Part shown: positions 8,100 through 16,401 of the stretch, in pieces
How the letters are laid out: each line of letters starts with the position of its first letter
Numbering within the stretch: the first letter of the stretch is position 1
NCBI RefSeq assembly: GCF_003259935.1
Contig: NZ_QLMH01000001.1
Coordinates: forward strand, 36,004-100,003
DNA: 64,000 nt
From: Paranoxybacillus vitaminiphilus
GTDB taxonomy: Bacteria > Bacillota > Bacilli > Bacillales > Anoxybacillaceae
Direction of reading: 5' to 3'
Position numbers and translations under genes: made by a program
Notes under the pieces: model-generated
What the model was told of the DNA's origin: nothing
The model's database searches: none
The model's input: the letters and a program-made list of their open reading frames with translations, nothing else

Positions 8100-8248
8100 T
8101 TATTATTTTACAGAATGACAATAAAGCTTAAGGAAATGATAAATTACGAATAAAATTACCGAGACTGTTATGAGTGGTAATTGTAAAAAATGGCTTTTTA
8201 ATTGCTTATTCCGCGCATTCATTTTTCAGGAAGTGAGACAACAAAAGC

Positions 8249-8581
8249 ATGTGTACCGGTACGAGAAAACTTACATTAATAAATCAAGGTAGGAATGTGA
8301 TATGGAATGGACAGAACGTTTGTATCGGTATTGGCGTTGCTTTACCATGTTTAGATGCGCTCATTACAGAAGGGACTGAGAAGAAAGAAAGAGGTACGAT
8401 TACTTCTATTTACAGTTCCATGCGCTTTATCGGTGTTGCTTTAGGACCGCCAATAATCGCTTTATTAATGAAGCAATCAACAAATATTATGTTTTATTTA
8501 TTAACCGGCTTATGTTTGTTAGCCAGCATTGTGATTTTAACAGCGATAAAACCATCGCAGGAAGGAAGTGATTCAGCATGA
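8249..8581 (+). pseudogene. MFS transporter, C-terminal remnant
   Basis: From about 8325 the frame encodes GIGVALPCLDALITEG, then SIYSSMRFIGVALGPP and two hydrophobic helices, which is the last quarter of a drug-efflux-type major facilitator. The ~30 residues before it are not hydrophobic and match nothing I know, and no ribosome-binding site precedes the nominal ATG, so the 5' three quarters of the gene are gone. The stop overlaps the alcohol dehydrogenase start (ATGA), which suggests an ancestral two-gene operon cut by a deletion. An orphan IS605-like hairpin and a palindrome copy lie just upstream and may mark the break. Confidence 0.7.
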
Positions 8582-9714
8582 AAGCTGTGACATATCAAGG
8601 AATGAAAGATGTAAAGATAAAAAATGTGCCCGCCCCTTCGATTTTAAAGGATGATGACATTATTGTAAAAATTACGAGTACGGCTATTTGCGGCTCCGAT
8701 CTGCATCTTATTCATGGAATGATTCCAAATATGCCGCACGATTTTATTATCGGTCACGAACCGATGGGGATTGTCGAAGAAGTAGGGCGAGGTGTAACGA
8801 AAGTGAAAAAAGGCGATCGTGTCATTGTGCCGTTTACGATTGCATGCGGGCAATGTTGGTACTGTCAAAATGATTTAGAAAGCCAATGTGACACTTCTAA
8901 TCCTTATGGAGAAAGCGGTGCATATTTTGGTTATTCGGAGACGTTCGGCGGGTATCCAGGCGGTCAGGCAGAATATTTACGTGTTCCGTTTGCTAATTTT
9001 ATGCCATTTGTCGTTCCGGAGGATTGTGAACTGGAAGACGAACAATTACTGTTTCTATCTGATATTATTCCAACCGCTTTTTGGGGAGTAGACAGTAGCG
9101 GTGTTAAGGACGGCGATACTGTTGTTGTTTTAGGATGCGGTCCGGTCGGGCTGTTAACGCAAAAATTTGCTTGGTTAAAAGGAGCTAAACGCGTTATAGC
9201 TGTCGATTACATTGGATATAGGCTCGAGCATGCCAAGAAAGTGAACAATGTAGAAATCATTGATTTTACACAATACAAAAATGTCGGTGAATATATAAAG
9301 GAAATAACAGGTGGCGGGGCAGATGTCGTCATTGATTGTGTCGGTTTAGATGGGAAAATGACCGCACTTGAAATGATTGGTTCAGCGTTAAAAATACACG
9401 GTGGGGCAATGGGAGCTATCGTTATAGCTTCACAGGCGGTGAGAAAAGGCGGAACCGTCCAGCTAGTCGGCGTGTACGGCACAAGATATAATCAATTTCC
9501 GCTCGGCGATTTTTTTGCTCGTAATATTACGCTGAAAATGGGACAAGCTCCTGTCATTCATTACATTCCAAAGCTGTACGAGTGGATTGTTGAAGGAAAA
9601 TTTGATCCGACCGATATTATTACGCATCGCTTGCCTTTAGAAGAGGCACCGCACGCCTACGAAATTTTTGATGAAAAGAAAGACAATTGCATTAAAGTTG
9701 TGCTGAAGCCATAG
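8578..9714 (+). CDS. Zinc-dependent alcohol/formaldehyde dehydrogenase family protein
   Basis: 378-residue medium-chain dehydrogenase. Catalytic-zinc ligands Cys38 (CGSD) and His60-Glu61 (GHEPMG); structural-zinc cysteines 90, 93, 96 and 104; Rossmann motif VLGCGPVG. Length and the GGYPGGQAEYLRVPFA insert resemble the glutathione-independent formaldehyde dehydrogenase (FdhA/AdhB) branch. It would oxidise an alcohol or aldehyde adduct with NAD in the cytoplasm; the substrate cannot be deduced. Its ATG overlaps the stop of the broken MFS gene. Confidence 0.85.
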   Translation: MKAVTYQGMKDVKIKNVPAPSILKDDDIIVKITSTAICGSDLHLIHGMIPNMPHDFIIGHEPMGIVEEVGRGVTKVKKGDRVIVPFTIACGQCWYCQNDLESQCDTSNPYGESGAYFGYSETFGGYPGGQAEYLRVPFANFMPFVVPEDCELEDEQLLFLSDIIPTAFWGVDSSGVKDGDTVVVLGCGPVGLLTQKFAWLKGAKRVIAVDYIGYRLEHAKKVNNVEIIDFTQYKNVGEYIKEITGGGADVVIDCVGLDGKMTALEMIGSALKIHGGAMGAIVIASQAVRKGGTVQLVGVYGTRYNQFPLGDFFARNITLKMGQAPVIHYIPKLYEWIVEGKFDPTDIITHRLPLEEAPHAYEIFDEKKDNCIKVVLKP

Positions 9715-9729
9715 TAAAATGAGAAGCGG

Positions 9730-9854
9730 AAGAGGCTGACCCTAAAACAAAGTGTCAGACCCCTCCACCATATATAGGACATAACGTCGAATGAAAACAC
9801 TATATATGATGGGTTTTGCGTGAGGTCAGACACTTTTCGGTCAGCCCTTTTTTA
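9730..9854. repeat. Intergenic nested palindrome, copy 4 (GGCTGACC subtype)
   Basis: AGAGGCTGACC pairs with GGTCAGCC; a second arm AAAGTGTCAGACC pairs almost perfectly with GGTCAGACACTTT; the core is CCATATATAG and CTATATATGATGG. One of the best-preserved copies. A T-run ends it. Confidence 0.88.
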
Positions 9855-9878
9855 GTGAAAATGAGGGAGAGGAATGAA

Positions 9879-10016
9879 ATGCTGGAAAACATTATAGGAA
9901 TATTTGTGTTGCTGTTAATTCTTTTTCCGATTATTGCGATTTCTTTTTCAATGCATCGGGAATACAGAGTAAGCAAGCCAAGTTTTGTTCCGTTAAATAT
10001 TAGAGGAAATCGATGA
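9879..10016 (+). CDS. Small single-span membrane protein, 45 residues
   Basis: Starts at ATG 9879 after GGAGAGGAA. Residues ~3-24 (LENIIGIFVLLLILFPIIAI) form one hydrophobic helix and the rest is short and basic. A GTG further upstream would run through the palindrome and is not used. I do not recognise the family. It sits directly after palindrome copy 4 and 17 bp before another small gene, with which it could be cotranscribed. Confidence 0.55.
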   Translation: MLENIIGIFVLLLILFPIIAISFSMHREYRVSKPSFVPLNIRGNR

Positions 10017-10032
10017 GAAACTCCGTAAACGG

Positions 10033-10344
10033 TTGTTATTTTTATTGAAGCCGTTGCGAAATTTACCTTTTGTATCTCGCACAGAGATGAAAATTGTCTC
10101 CTATACATATGAAGGGGCGTTGTTTGTTCTTGTTGTAACCGATAGCCAATTCATTGAAATTGTCGACATAAAAGCAAGCATTTTCTATGGAGTGACTCTT
10201 TATTATTCAGTGACAAAAGAAGAGAAACAAGAGCGGCGGCTGCATCTTGATGATAAAACTTATCCATACATCTTATTAAAAATACAAAATTATATTCATA
10301 ATGTGAGAGGCAGGGTACATTTAGAAGAAATACAAAGAAAGTGA
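10033..10344 (+). CDS. Uncharacterised 103-residue protein
   Basis: The frame opens after a stop at 9994; the first plausible start is TTG 10033 (weak ribosome-binding site), the first ATG is 10087. The product is soluble, beta-rich in the middle (FVLVVTDSQFIEIVDIKASIFYG) with a charged C-terminus. No family recognised. The poor start leaves open that the true N-terminus differs or that the gene is decaying. Confidence 0.5.
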   Translation: MLFLLKPLRNLPFVSRTEMKIVSYTYEGALFVLVVTDSQFIEIVDIKASIFYGVTLYYSVTKEEKQERRLHLDDKTYPYILLKIQNYIHNVRGRVHLEEIQRK

Positions 10345-10360
10345 ATATGTTTGATGGAAG

Positions 10361-10463
10361 AAAAGGCTGTCTCTAAACAGTTCGCCCTCTGCAATGCCGC
10401 TATTCAAAGAAATGGGCGTTATTTACAAAAGTACGTGCCTAGTGAGACAGCCTTATCTTTTTA
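10361..10463. repeat. Intergenic nested palindrome, copy 5 (GGCTGTCTC subtype, divergent core)
   Basis: AAGGCTGTCTC (from 10363) pairs with GAGACAGCCTT (10444-10454). The core lacks the usual ATATATTGTG arms but has CGCCC and GGGCG. It separates two convergent genes. Confidence 0.75.
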
Positions 10464-10808
10464 ATCTTGACCATAGCTTACATCTTTGCTTGGATGCATG
10501 AACGGAGCCCCTTTTGGACGTTTTTTCTCTTCAATAAGTTTACGGTTTTCCTCCGTATTCCAACCAATATCGTTTGTCGGATGCACCCATTCGTCTCCAG
10601 ACATAACGCTTGGGTCAGTATCTTCGCTCCATTGATTGAGCGGGGAGTTCGGGGAATTGTATTTACTATCACCGATAACCACTCCATATTTATTAACAAA
10701 TGGTGGCTGCATTTTTATGCCTGTCCTTTTAAAGGAAGGAGCAGCAATTTGGTGCGGCTGTGTTTCATCTAAGATGGGTGACTGTATCACTTCTTTTTTC
10801 TTTTCCAT
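10461..10808 (-). CDS. DUF3905-like protein, 115 residues
   Basis: Start at minus-strand ATG 10808, after GAGGTG with good spacing; an upstream ATG would add 24 unlikely residues. The conserved-looking block KYGVVIGDSKYNSPNSPLNQW, then DEWVHPTNDIGWNTEENR, resembles the small Bacillus DUF3905 family as I remember it. Hydrophilic, no signal or membrane segment. The function is unknown. Confidence 0.65.
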   Translation of the reverse strand: MEKKKEVIQSPILDETQPHQIAAPSFKRTGIKMQPPFVNKYGVVIGDSKYNSPNSPLNQWSEDTDPSVMSGDEWVHPTNDIGWNTEENRKLIEEKKRPKGAPFMHPSKDVSYGQD

Positions 10809-10904
10809 TGTTATCACCTCGATTTTAGTTTGTCCGTGGCGGTGGTTGTTATGAATAAAAAAATTCATTTTGAATGACATTAAGAAAAAAGAGGAGGGGG
10901 AAAG

Positions 10905-11048
10905 TTGAAAAATCCATTATTTCCAGTTGCGAATTTAGAAGGAGATACGCTTCTGAAAGTGCAGGAATTTGAGAAAACATTGCGTGAAGAAACAGGCGAG
11001 GAATTTGTATTGATTGTATATCAACGTAAAGAAACAAATGACAAATGA
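10905..11048 (+). CDS. Small uncharacterised protein, 47 residues
   Basis: TTG start at 10905 after a strong GAGGAGGGGGAAAG ribosome-binding site; stop 11046-11048. The sequence MKNPLFPVANLEGDTLLKVQ followed by EFEKTLREETGEEFVLIVYQ looks like a compact alpha-beta protein. It is the first of three very small plus-strand genes in 540 bp, each with a good ribosome-binding site. Family unknown to me. Confidence 0.6.
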   Translation: MKNPLFPVANLEGDTLLKVQEFEKTLREETGEEFVLIVYQRKETNDK

Positions 11049-11122
11049 ACAAAATTCCTTTCATGATTAAGTAGTTGTTGGAACAGATTAATAACGTGAT
11101 AAAAATGAAGGAGGGCTTTTTT

Positions 11123-11278
11123 ATGAAACGAAAAGCGGGTTTCGATGCAGCCAAAACAAACAATCAAACACCAACAGAAAGTTTACCGCATGATGAAGTT
11201 ACTGCACAATATGCAGGTGGAGAAGATATGATTCGCGGTGCAAATCGAAACTCAAAGCAAGGCAGACAAGGGGAATAA
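11123..11278 (+). CDS. Small hydrophilic protein, 51 residues
   Basis: ATG 11123 follows AAGGAGGG. The product is rich in Asn, Gln, Gly, Lys and Thr with no hydrophobic core (KRKAGFDAAKTNNQ...), a composition that recalls small spore proteins such as gamma-type or minor SASPs. I do not see a decisive motif, so a spore role is only a guess. The next gene starts 2 bp after its stop. Confidence 0.55.
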   Translation: MKRKAGFDAAKTNNQTPTESLPHDEVTAQYAGGEDMIRGANRNSKQGRQGE

Positions 11279-11280
11279 CA

Positions 11281-11439
11281 ATGACAAAGAAAACGGCGAA
11301 AAATAAAGAAATTGGGCATACTATCCCAATTTCAGGCGATATTCTACGCGAAGAATTTGGAACAGAAACAGGCGATTTCAATTCATATAAGATGATGGAA
11401 TTAATGGAAGAAGCAAAGAGAAGACAAAAAAAAGATTAA
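11281..11439 (+). CDS. Small charged protein, 52 residues
   Basis: ATG 11281 to TAA 11437-11439. Its start is 2 bp behind the previous stop, with GGGGAATA just upstream, so the two genes are probably translated together. The sequence (MTKKTAKNKEIGHTIPISGD, then ILREEFGTETGDF) is charged and likely helical at the C-terminus. Family unknown. Confidence 0.55.
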   Translation: MTKKTAKNKEIGHTIPISGDILREEFGTETGDFNSYKMMELMEEAKRRQKKD

Positions 11440-11445
11440 CTTATT

Positions 11446-11556
11446 AAGAGGCTGTCTCAAAGCCAAAGTCAGATCCCGCAACATAAATATATAGAACATA
11501 ATATATATTTTTGTGAAACGCACGTTGAGGTCAGACTCTTATGAGACAGCCTCTTT
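11446..11556. repeat. Intergenic nested palindrome, copy 6 (GGCTGTCTC subtype)
   Basis: AAGAGGCTGTCTCA (11446-11459) and TGAGACAGCCTCTT (11542-11555) are perfect 14-base inverted repeats. The AT-rich core holds ATATATAGAAC and ATATATATT. It lies between convergent genes. Confidence 0.9.
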
Positions 11557-11561
11557 ACTTG

Positions 11562-13343
11562 TTAAGCGAGCTTCATGTTATTATTACGGACTTGAAAAAA
11601 GGATAATGGAGCAAAATACGTTTTGGCGATTAAATGAACCGGGTCAAAATAAATAATCATGACGGTTGAAGTTGGCTGTACTTCTTTTGTTTTGATGTAT
11701 TGCTGCAAGTCAAACGGCACAATTTCCATTACTGTATGTTTAAAAAGTTCTTTCTCATTCAACTGCAGCGATGCAAATTCCTCACCGAGCAGACTTGGTT
11801 TTTCTAATAACTGCTGGTAAATGCTTGAGCGTAAGTTTTTATCTGTTTTTTCCTCCCACCACGGTTTGCGCGGCTTATGTTTTTGATTGCGTAAATAGTC
11901 GTATTTCATCAATCCTTCAATGATTGGGAGATCCGCAATATTTTTTTTCTGTAAAAATTGATAAAGGCGCCGGAATAAATCTTCCAGTTGATGGCCGATG
12001 CGCGCCCAACCTTGTTCATCCCAATACGTTCCGAATTCTTGGAAGAAATCAAACGGGGTCGGGAATATATGAGATACTAAATATTCAATCGTCTCATCCA
12101 TTCGGTGGGCATTCCAATATTTTTCAAGCACATCTTCAACTTGTTTGATGCGAATAATCTCTTCAAACGAAAGAACGTTGTTGCTTAAAATTTCATAAGG
12201 TGCATGGTCCATAAAGACGTAATCGTGTTCTTTGGCACGAAGGCGAAGGCCGGTGCCGCGCAGCATTTTTAAAAAGCCTAACTGCAATTCTTCCGGGCGG
12301 AGTGCGAACACATCATTGAACGTCTTTCTAAATGAAGTATAATCTTCTTCCGGCAGTCCGGCGATTAAATCTAAATGTTGGGCGATTTTTCCGCCCTCTT
12401 TTACCATTGTGACGGTGCGGGTTAACTTTTCGAAATTTTGCTTGCGCATCACCAGCTTATTTACTTCGTCATTTGTTGATTGGACGCCAATTTCAAAGCG
12501 GAAAAGACCAGGCGGCGCTTCCTTATTTAAAAATTCAATGACTTCAGGGCGCATAATGTCGGCTGTGATTTCAAACTGAAATACCGTGCCTGGAACATGT
12601 TCCTCGATAAGGAATTGAAACATATCCATCGCATAGCTGCGGCTTATATTAAACGTTCTGTCGACAAATTTAATCGTTTTTGCTCCATGCTTCATCAAAT
12701 AGCGAATATCGTCCTTAATCTTTTCGCGGTCAAAATAGCGTACCCCTACTTCAATGGAAGACAGACAAAATTGACAGCTAAATGGGCAGCCGCGGCTTGT
12801 CTCAATATATGTGACGCGCTTTGATAAATGCGGAAGATCTTCCGGAAAGCGAAACGGCGACGGCATCTCTGCCAAATTGATTTTATTGCGCTGCGGATTA
12901 ATGATGATTTCTCCATTTTTACGAAACGCAAGGCCGTGTACGTTTTCAAAATCTTTCTTATCGTGCAGTTGGAATAAAAATTGTTTAAACGTTTCCTCGC
13001 CTTCGCCAATAACAATAAAATCAAATTCCGTCACTTTTTCCATCCACTCACGCACATCATAGGAAACTTCCGGGCCGCCGGCGACAATAATGATGGAAGG
13101 ATCGATTTTTTTTAGCATTTTAACGACTTTAATCGTTTCTTCAATGTTCCAAATATAACAGCTAAACCCGATAACATGAGGTTTTTTTCGATAAAGATCA
13201 ATGACAATGTTCATCGCCGGGTCCTTAATGGTGTACTCGACAAGTTGTATATCAAACTCAGGTTGAGCATATGCTTTTAAATAGCGAATCGCTAAATTTG
13301 TATGAATATATTTCGCGTTTAACGTGGTACAAATAATGTTCAT
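11562..13343 (-). CDS. B12-binding-domain radical SAM protein
   Basis: 593 residues. Residues 1-130 form a cobalamin-binding-type Rossmann domain (IIVAGGPEVSYD, IGEGEETF). A radical SAM domain follows with the 4Fe-4S motif C186-P-F-S-C190-Q-F-C193. The C-terminal ~200 residues match the DUF4080-like extension of this group. Enzymes of this architecture use AdoMet and often cobalamin for methylations or rearrangements; the substrate of this branch is unknown to me. It is transcribed alone, with palindrome copy 6 at its 3' end. Confidence 0.85.
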   Translation of the reverse strand: MNIICTTLNAKYIHTNLAIRYLKAYAQPEFDIQLVEYTIKDPAMNIVIDLYRKKPHVIGFSCYIWNIEETIKVVKMLKKIDPSIIIVAGGPEVSYDVREWMEKVTEFDFIVIGEGEETFKQFLFQLHDKKDFENVHGLAFRKNGEIIINPQRNKINLAEMPSPFRFPEDLPHLSKRVTYIETSRGCPFSCQFCLSSIEVGVRYFDREKIKDDIRYLMKHGAKTIKFVDRTFNISRSYAMDMFQFLIEEHVPGTVFQFEITADIMRPEVIEFLNKEAPPGLFRFEIGVQSTNDEVNKLVMRKQNFEKLTRTVTMVKEGGKIAQHLDLIAGLPEEDYTSFRKTFNDVFALRPEELQLGFLKMLRGTGLRLRAKEHDYVFMDHAPYEILSNNVLSFEEIIRIKQVEDVLEKYWNAHRMDETIEYLVSHIFPTPFDFFQEFGTYWDEQGWARIGHQLEDLFRRLYQFLQKKNIADLPIIEGLMKYDYLRNQKHKPRKPWWEEKTDKNLRSSIYQQLLEKPSLLGEEFASLQLNEKELFKHTVMEIVPFDLQQYIKTKEVQPTSTVMIIYFDPVHLIAKTYFAPLSFFQVRNNNMKLA

Positions 13344-13548
13344 TTATACAAAACTCCTTTATTTCCTAAAGAGTGTATTTGTTTGAAAACAACATTTTAT
13401 TATAACACATTTTGGACAAAAAGCCGTTAAAAAATAAAAGTTCTGTTATCCATCTCAAATAATAAACTGGAAACTTCATTGTATTTATGGTATATTACGG
13501 TAAAATTCGTAATTTAACATAAAAATTTAAATTTTTTAAAAAATTCAG

Positions 13549-13578
13549 GAAGGATTAAGAAAACTTTATAGAGAATAT
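13549..13578 (+). promoter_or_regulatory. SigH-type promoter upstream of kinE
   Basis: GAAGGATTA (13549-13557) matches the SigH -35 RnAGGAwwW and AGAGAATAT (13570-13578) matches the -10 RnnGAATww, 12 bp apart. Both fit the consensus fully. It is placed 50 bp before the kinE start, as expected for a sporulation-initiation kinase. Confidence 0.7.
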
Positions 13579-13627
13579 AAAAATGATAAACTTCGGAAAT
13601 CCTCTAAGAAAAGGAGGAGGGGAACTA

Positions 13628-15853
13628 ATGAATAGCAGCCTTTCTCCTCGCGAAGAGCAAAAACAGCAAATCGATGTGAAAGCGCTAGAGGAAGAAAATA
13701 AGTGGCTGAAGGAACAGTTAAACAGCTATTCTATTATTTTTGAACGGTCTTTAGATGCGATTATGATTTTTAATCAAAACGGTGAATTTGTTGAAATAAA
13801 TGAGGCAGCATGTAAATTGTTCGAAATGGAAAAAGAAGAGCTTATCGGTCAAAACTTTAAAACATTCCTCGATCTTGTTCCGCCTGATATATTGCAATTT
13901 CAACGTTCTATGTTACATAAATTCGGTTCATTTAGCGATGAACTCATTATTAAACTGAAAAATGGAAAAATCAAACATATTGAGTTTTCGATTAAGAAAG
14001 ATGCATTCAATAATTTTGATTTAGCGATTATGAGGGACATTTCCTCAAGAAAAGCACTGGAACGAGAACGAACCATTAATGAGTTTTTGTTCAGAGATGT
14101 GTTTAATCGTGCCGTAGACGGGATTGTTATTTTTGACGAATCCGGACGCTTTATCGATGTAAATCCGGCTTTTTGTATGAGTTTAAACTTTGACAAAGCG
14201 ACACTGCTCTGCTTGTCATTTCAACAGTTTATTGCCAGCGAATATAAAGAAGATTTCGAAAAACTTTTGCGTGAATTAAAGGAAAAGGGAACGGCAAAAG
14301 GAGAGCTTTCTCTAGTTCTTTTGGATGGAACCGTTAAAATGTTTGAGCTGACGACAACTTCAAATGTATACAGCGGTTTTTATATGGCGATTATGCGCGA
14401 TGTAACAGATAAGAAAAATATGGAGGTTAAGCTGCAAAAAAGCGAAGAAAGGTTTCGTGCTATTTTTGAACAGGCGCATGAAGCGATTATTATTTGTGAT
14501 AATCAAGGAAATATTTTAAACGCAAACCCGGCAGCGAGCCGGACGTTTGAGCTGCCGCTGAAACAGCTTGTAAAATGCAATTTAAAAAACTTTTTTGACT
14601 ATAAAGATAAAAAAGTCAAAAAGATGATCAGGGATTTTCTTAAGACTGGAGAAATTCGCGATGAACTTACTTTCCATATGCCGAATGGAGAAGACAAGCA
14701 GCTTGAATTTACATCAAAGCGTGGAGTTGTTGACGGGCACCATTTGACGATTTTCCGCAATGTCAGCGAAAGGAGAAAAATGGAAAAAGTATTGCGGGAG
14801 AGCGAACAAAAATTCCGCAGTATTTTTGATCATGCAATGAATGGCATCCTTTTATGGGACCATCAATATCGAATTATTGATGTGAATCCGATTGCATGCG
14901 AAATTTTCAATGCCTCAAAGAAACAGTTGCTTTATCAACCCGTCTGTGAATTTATCTCGGAGAAAGAAAGGAAAAACTTTTACAAATTGCTTAAACAGTG
15001 TGAACGCACCGGGGAAGCTTATGCAGAAATGAGCTTAAGTTCTGATGGCAAAAAGCAAAAAATCGTTGAATTTTCGTTAAAGCGGGAAATTATTCCCGGT
15101 GTCAGCATGATGATGCTTCGTGATGTGACGGAACGAAAAGAATTAGAGGAACGATTGCGAAAATCTGATACATTAAATGTTGTAGGTGAACTTGCGGCGG
15201 GAATTGCCCATGAAATTCGCAATCCGATGACAGCTTTAAAGGGGTTTATCCAACTGTTGCAAAACAGTATTAAAGAAGATTATTCGATGTATTTCAATGT
15301 GATCACATCAGAATTGCAGCGCATCGAGTCGATTATTACCGAATTTCTCGTTTTGGCAAAACCGCAGGCTGTTCAGTATAAACAAAATGACGTAAGAAAA
15401 ATTATGCAGGATACGATTGATTTGTTAGGTGCGCAGGCAATGATGCATAATGTGCAAATTATCGCCAAATACAGCGAACAGCTGCCTTTCATTTATTGTG
15501 AGCCTAACCAATTAAAACAAGTGTTTATTAATATGCTGAAAAATGCCATTGAAGTCATGCCAAAAGGCGGTACGATTACAGTGGCAATTAAACCGCTCGA
15601 TGAGCAGCATATTCAAATTTCCATTACGGATCAAGGATGCGGAATTCCTGAAGATAAAATTAAAAAGCTTGGGGAACCGTTTTACACAACGAAGGAAAGA
15701 GGAACTGGACTTGGCTTAATGGTAAGTTATAAAATTATTGAAGAGCATCAAGGAAAAATAGAAGTGAAAAGCCAAGTAGGAGTTGGCACGACGTTTTATA
15801 TTACATTGCCGACAGAGCGGGAGAAAGAGGAGTACGATGAACTTGGAATATAG
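13628..15853 (+). CDS. kinE: Multi-PAS sporulation sensor kinase, KinE-like
   Basis: 741 residues from ATG 13628, which follows AAGGAGGAGG; an upstream in-frame ATG at 13583 lacks such a site. Four PAS domains in tandem (roughly 30-145, 145-265, 270-390, 395-510) are followed by HisKA with phospho-acceptor His528 (AAGIAHEIRNP) and an HATPase domain (CGIPEDKIKKLGEPF, GTGLGLM). No membrane helix, so cytoplasmic. Size, PAS number and the neighbour ogt match B. subtilis KinE (738 residues), which feeds phosphate into the Spo0F-Spo0B-Spo0A relay. A SigH-type promoter supports the role. Confidence 0.85.
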   Translation: MNSSLSPREEQKQQIDVKALEEENKWLKEQLNSYSIIFERSLDAIMIFNQNGEFVEINEAACKLFEMEKEELIGQNFKTFLDLVPPDILQFQRSMLHKFGSFSDELIIKLKNGKIKHIEFSIKKDAFNNFDLAIMRDISSRKALERERTINEFLFRDVFNRAVDGIVIFDESGRFIDVNPAFCMSLNFDKATLLCLSFQQFIASEYKEDFEKLLRELKEKGTAKGELSLVLLDGTVKMFELTTTSNVYSGFYMAIMRDVTDKKNMEVKLQKSEERFRAIFEQAHEAIIICDNQGNILNANPAASRTFELPLKQLVKCNLKNFFDYKDKKVKKMIRDFLKTGEIRDELTFHMPNGEDKQLEFTSKRGVVDGHHLTIFRNVSERRKMEKVLRESEQKFRSIFDHAMNGILLWDHQYRIIDVNPIACEIFNASKKQLLYQPVCEFISEKERKNFYKLLKQCERTGEAYAEMSLSSDGKKQKIVEFSLKREIIPGVSMMMLRDVTERKELEERLRKSDTLNVVGELAAGIAHEIRNPMTALKGFIQLLQNSIKEDYSMYFNVITSELQRIESIITEFLVLAKPQAVQYKQNDVRKIMQDTIDLLGAQAMMHNVQIIAKYSEQLPFIYCEPNQLKQVFINMLKNAIEVMPKGGTITVAIKPLDEQHIQISITDQGCGIPEDKIKKLGEPFYTTKERGTGLGLMVSYKIIEEHQGKIEVKSQVGVGTTFYITLPTEREKEEYDELGI

Positions 15854-16349
15854 CGTTTATATGTCAAAGCAGTTTGGACCAATTTATGTTGTTTCCGATG
15901 GAGAAGCAATTGTCCGTATTGAGCTTTTTGAAGAGAATTGGCAGCAATTGTTCCAAAAACACCGAATGATAAAAAGTGATTCCCCGTTGTTACACAGTGC
16001 TGTAAAGCAATTGGAGGAATATTTTGCCGGCAAAAGAAAAGCATTTGATTTGCCGATTAAATGGAAAGGAACCGCTTTTCAAGAGAAAGTGTGGAAGGCA
16101 TTGTGTGAAATTCCGTACGGGGAAACGGTCAGTTACGCGGATATTGCAGAAAAGATCGGTCATCCGAAAGCAGTAAGGGCCATCGGGCAGGCGAATCGCG
16201 CAAACAACCTTGCGATTATCGTGCCATGCCATCGGGTGATTGGAAAAAATCAAAAATTAGTTGGATATGCAGGGAATCGAATCGATGTAAAAGAAAAACT
16301 GCTTGAACTTGAAAAAGAAAATAGTAAAAGCTGCCTCATAAGGGTCTGA
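15837..16349 (+). CDS. ogt: Methylated-DNA-protein-cysteine methyltransferase
   Basis: 170 residues from ATG 15837, overlapping the kinE end (17 bases); upstream AGAGGAG serves as ribosome-binding site. The acceptor motif PCHRV with its reactive Cys, plus GTAFQEKVWKALCEIPYGET and YAGNR, define a suicide O6-alkylguanine repair protein. Its neighbour kinE is the same as in B. subtilis. Unusual: the last six codons (S-C-L-I-R-V) and the TGA stop come from the intergenic palindrome that begins at 16328, so the repeat inserted into or replaced the original 3' end. Confidence 0.92.
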   Translation: MNLEYSVYMSKQFGPIYVVSDGEAIVRIELFEENWQQLFQKHRMIKSDSPLLHSAVKQLEEYFAGKRKAFDLPIKWKGTAFQEKVWKALCEIPYGETVSYADIAEKIGHPKAVRAIGQANRANNLAIIVPCHRVIGKNQKLVGYAGNRIDVKEKLLELEKENSKSCLIRV

Positions 16350-16391
16350 CCTGCGGTTTAGAGGGGGTCTGACCCTTTTTTGAGACAGCTT
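16328..16391. repeat. Intergenic nested palindrome, copy 7 (GCTGCCTC subtype, within the ogt 3' end)
   Basis: AAGCTGCCTCA pairs with TGAGACAGCTT (one mismatch); inner AAGGGTC pairs with GACCCTT followed by T's. Short form. It carries the ogt stop codon and separates ogt from the convergent transporter operon. Confidence 0.85.
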
Positions 16392-16401
16392 GGATTTGTT
16401 C

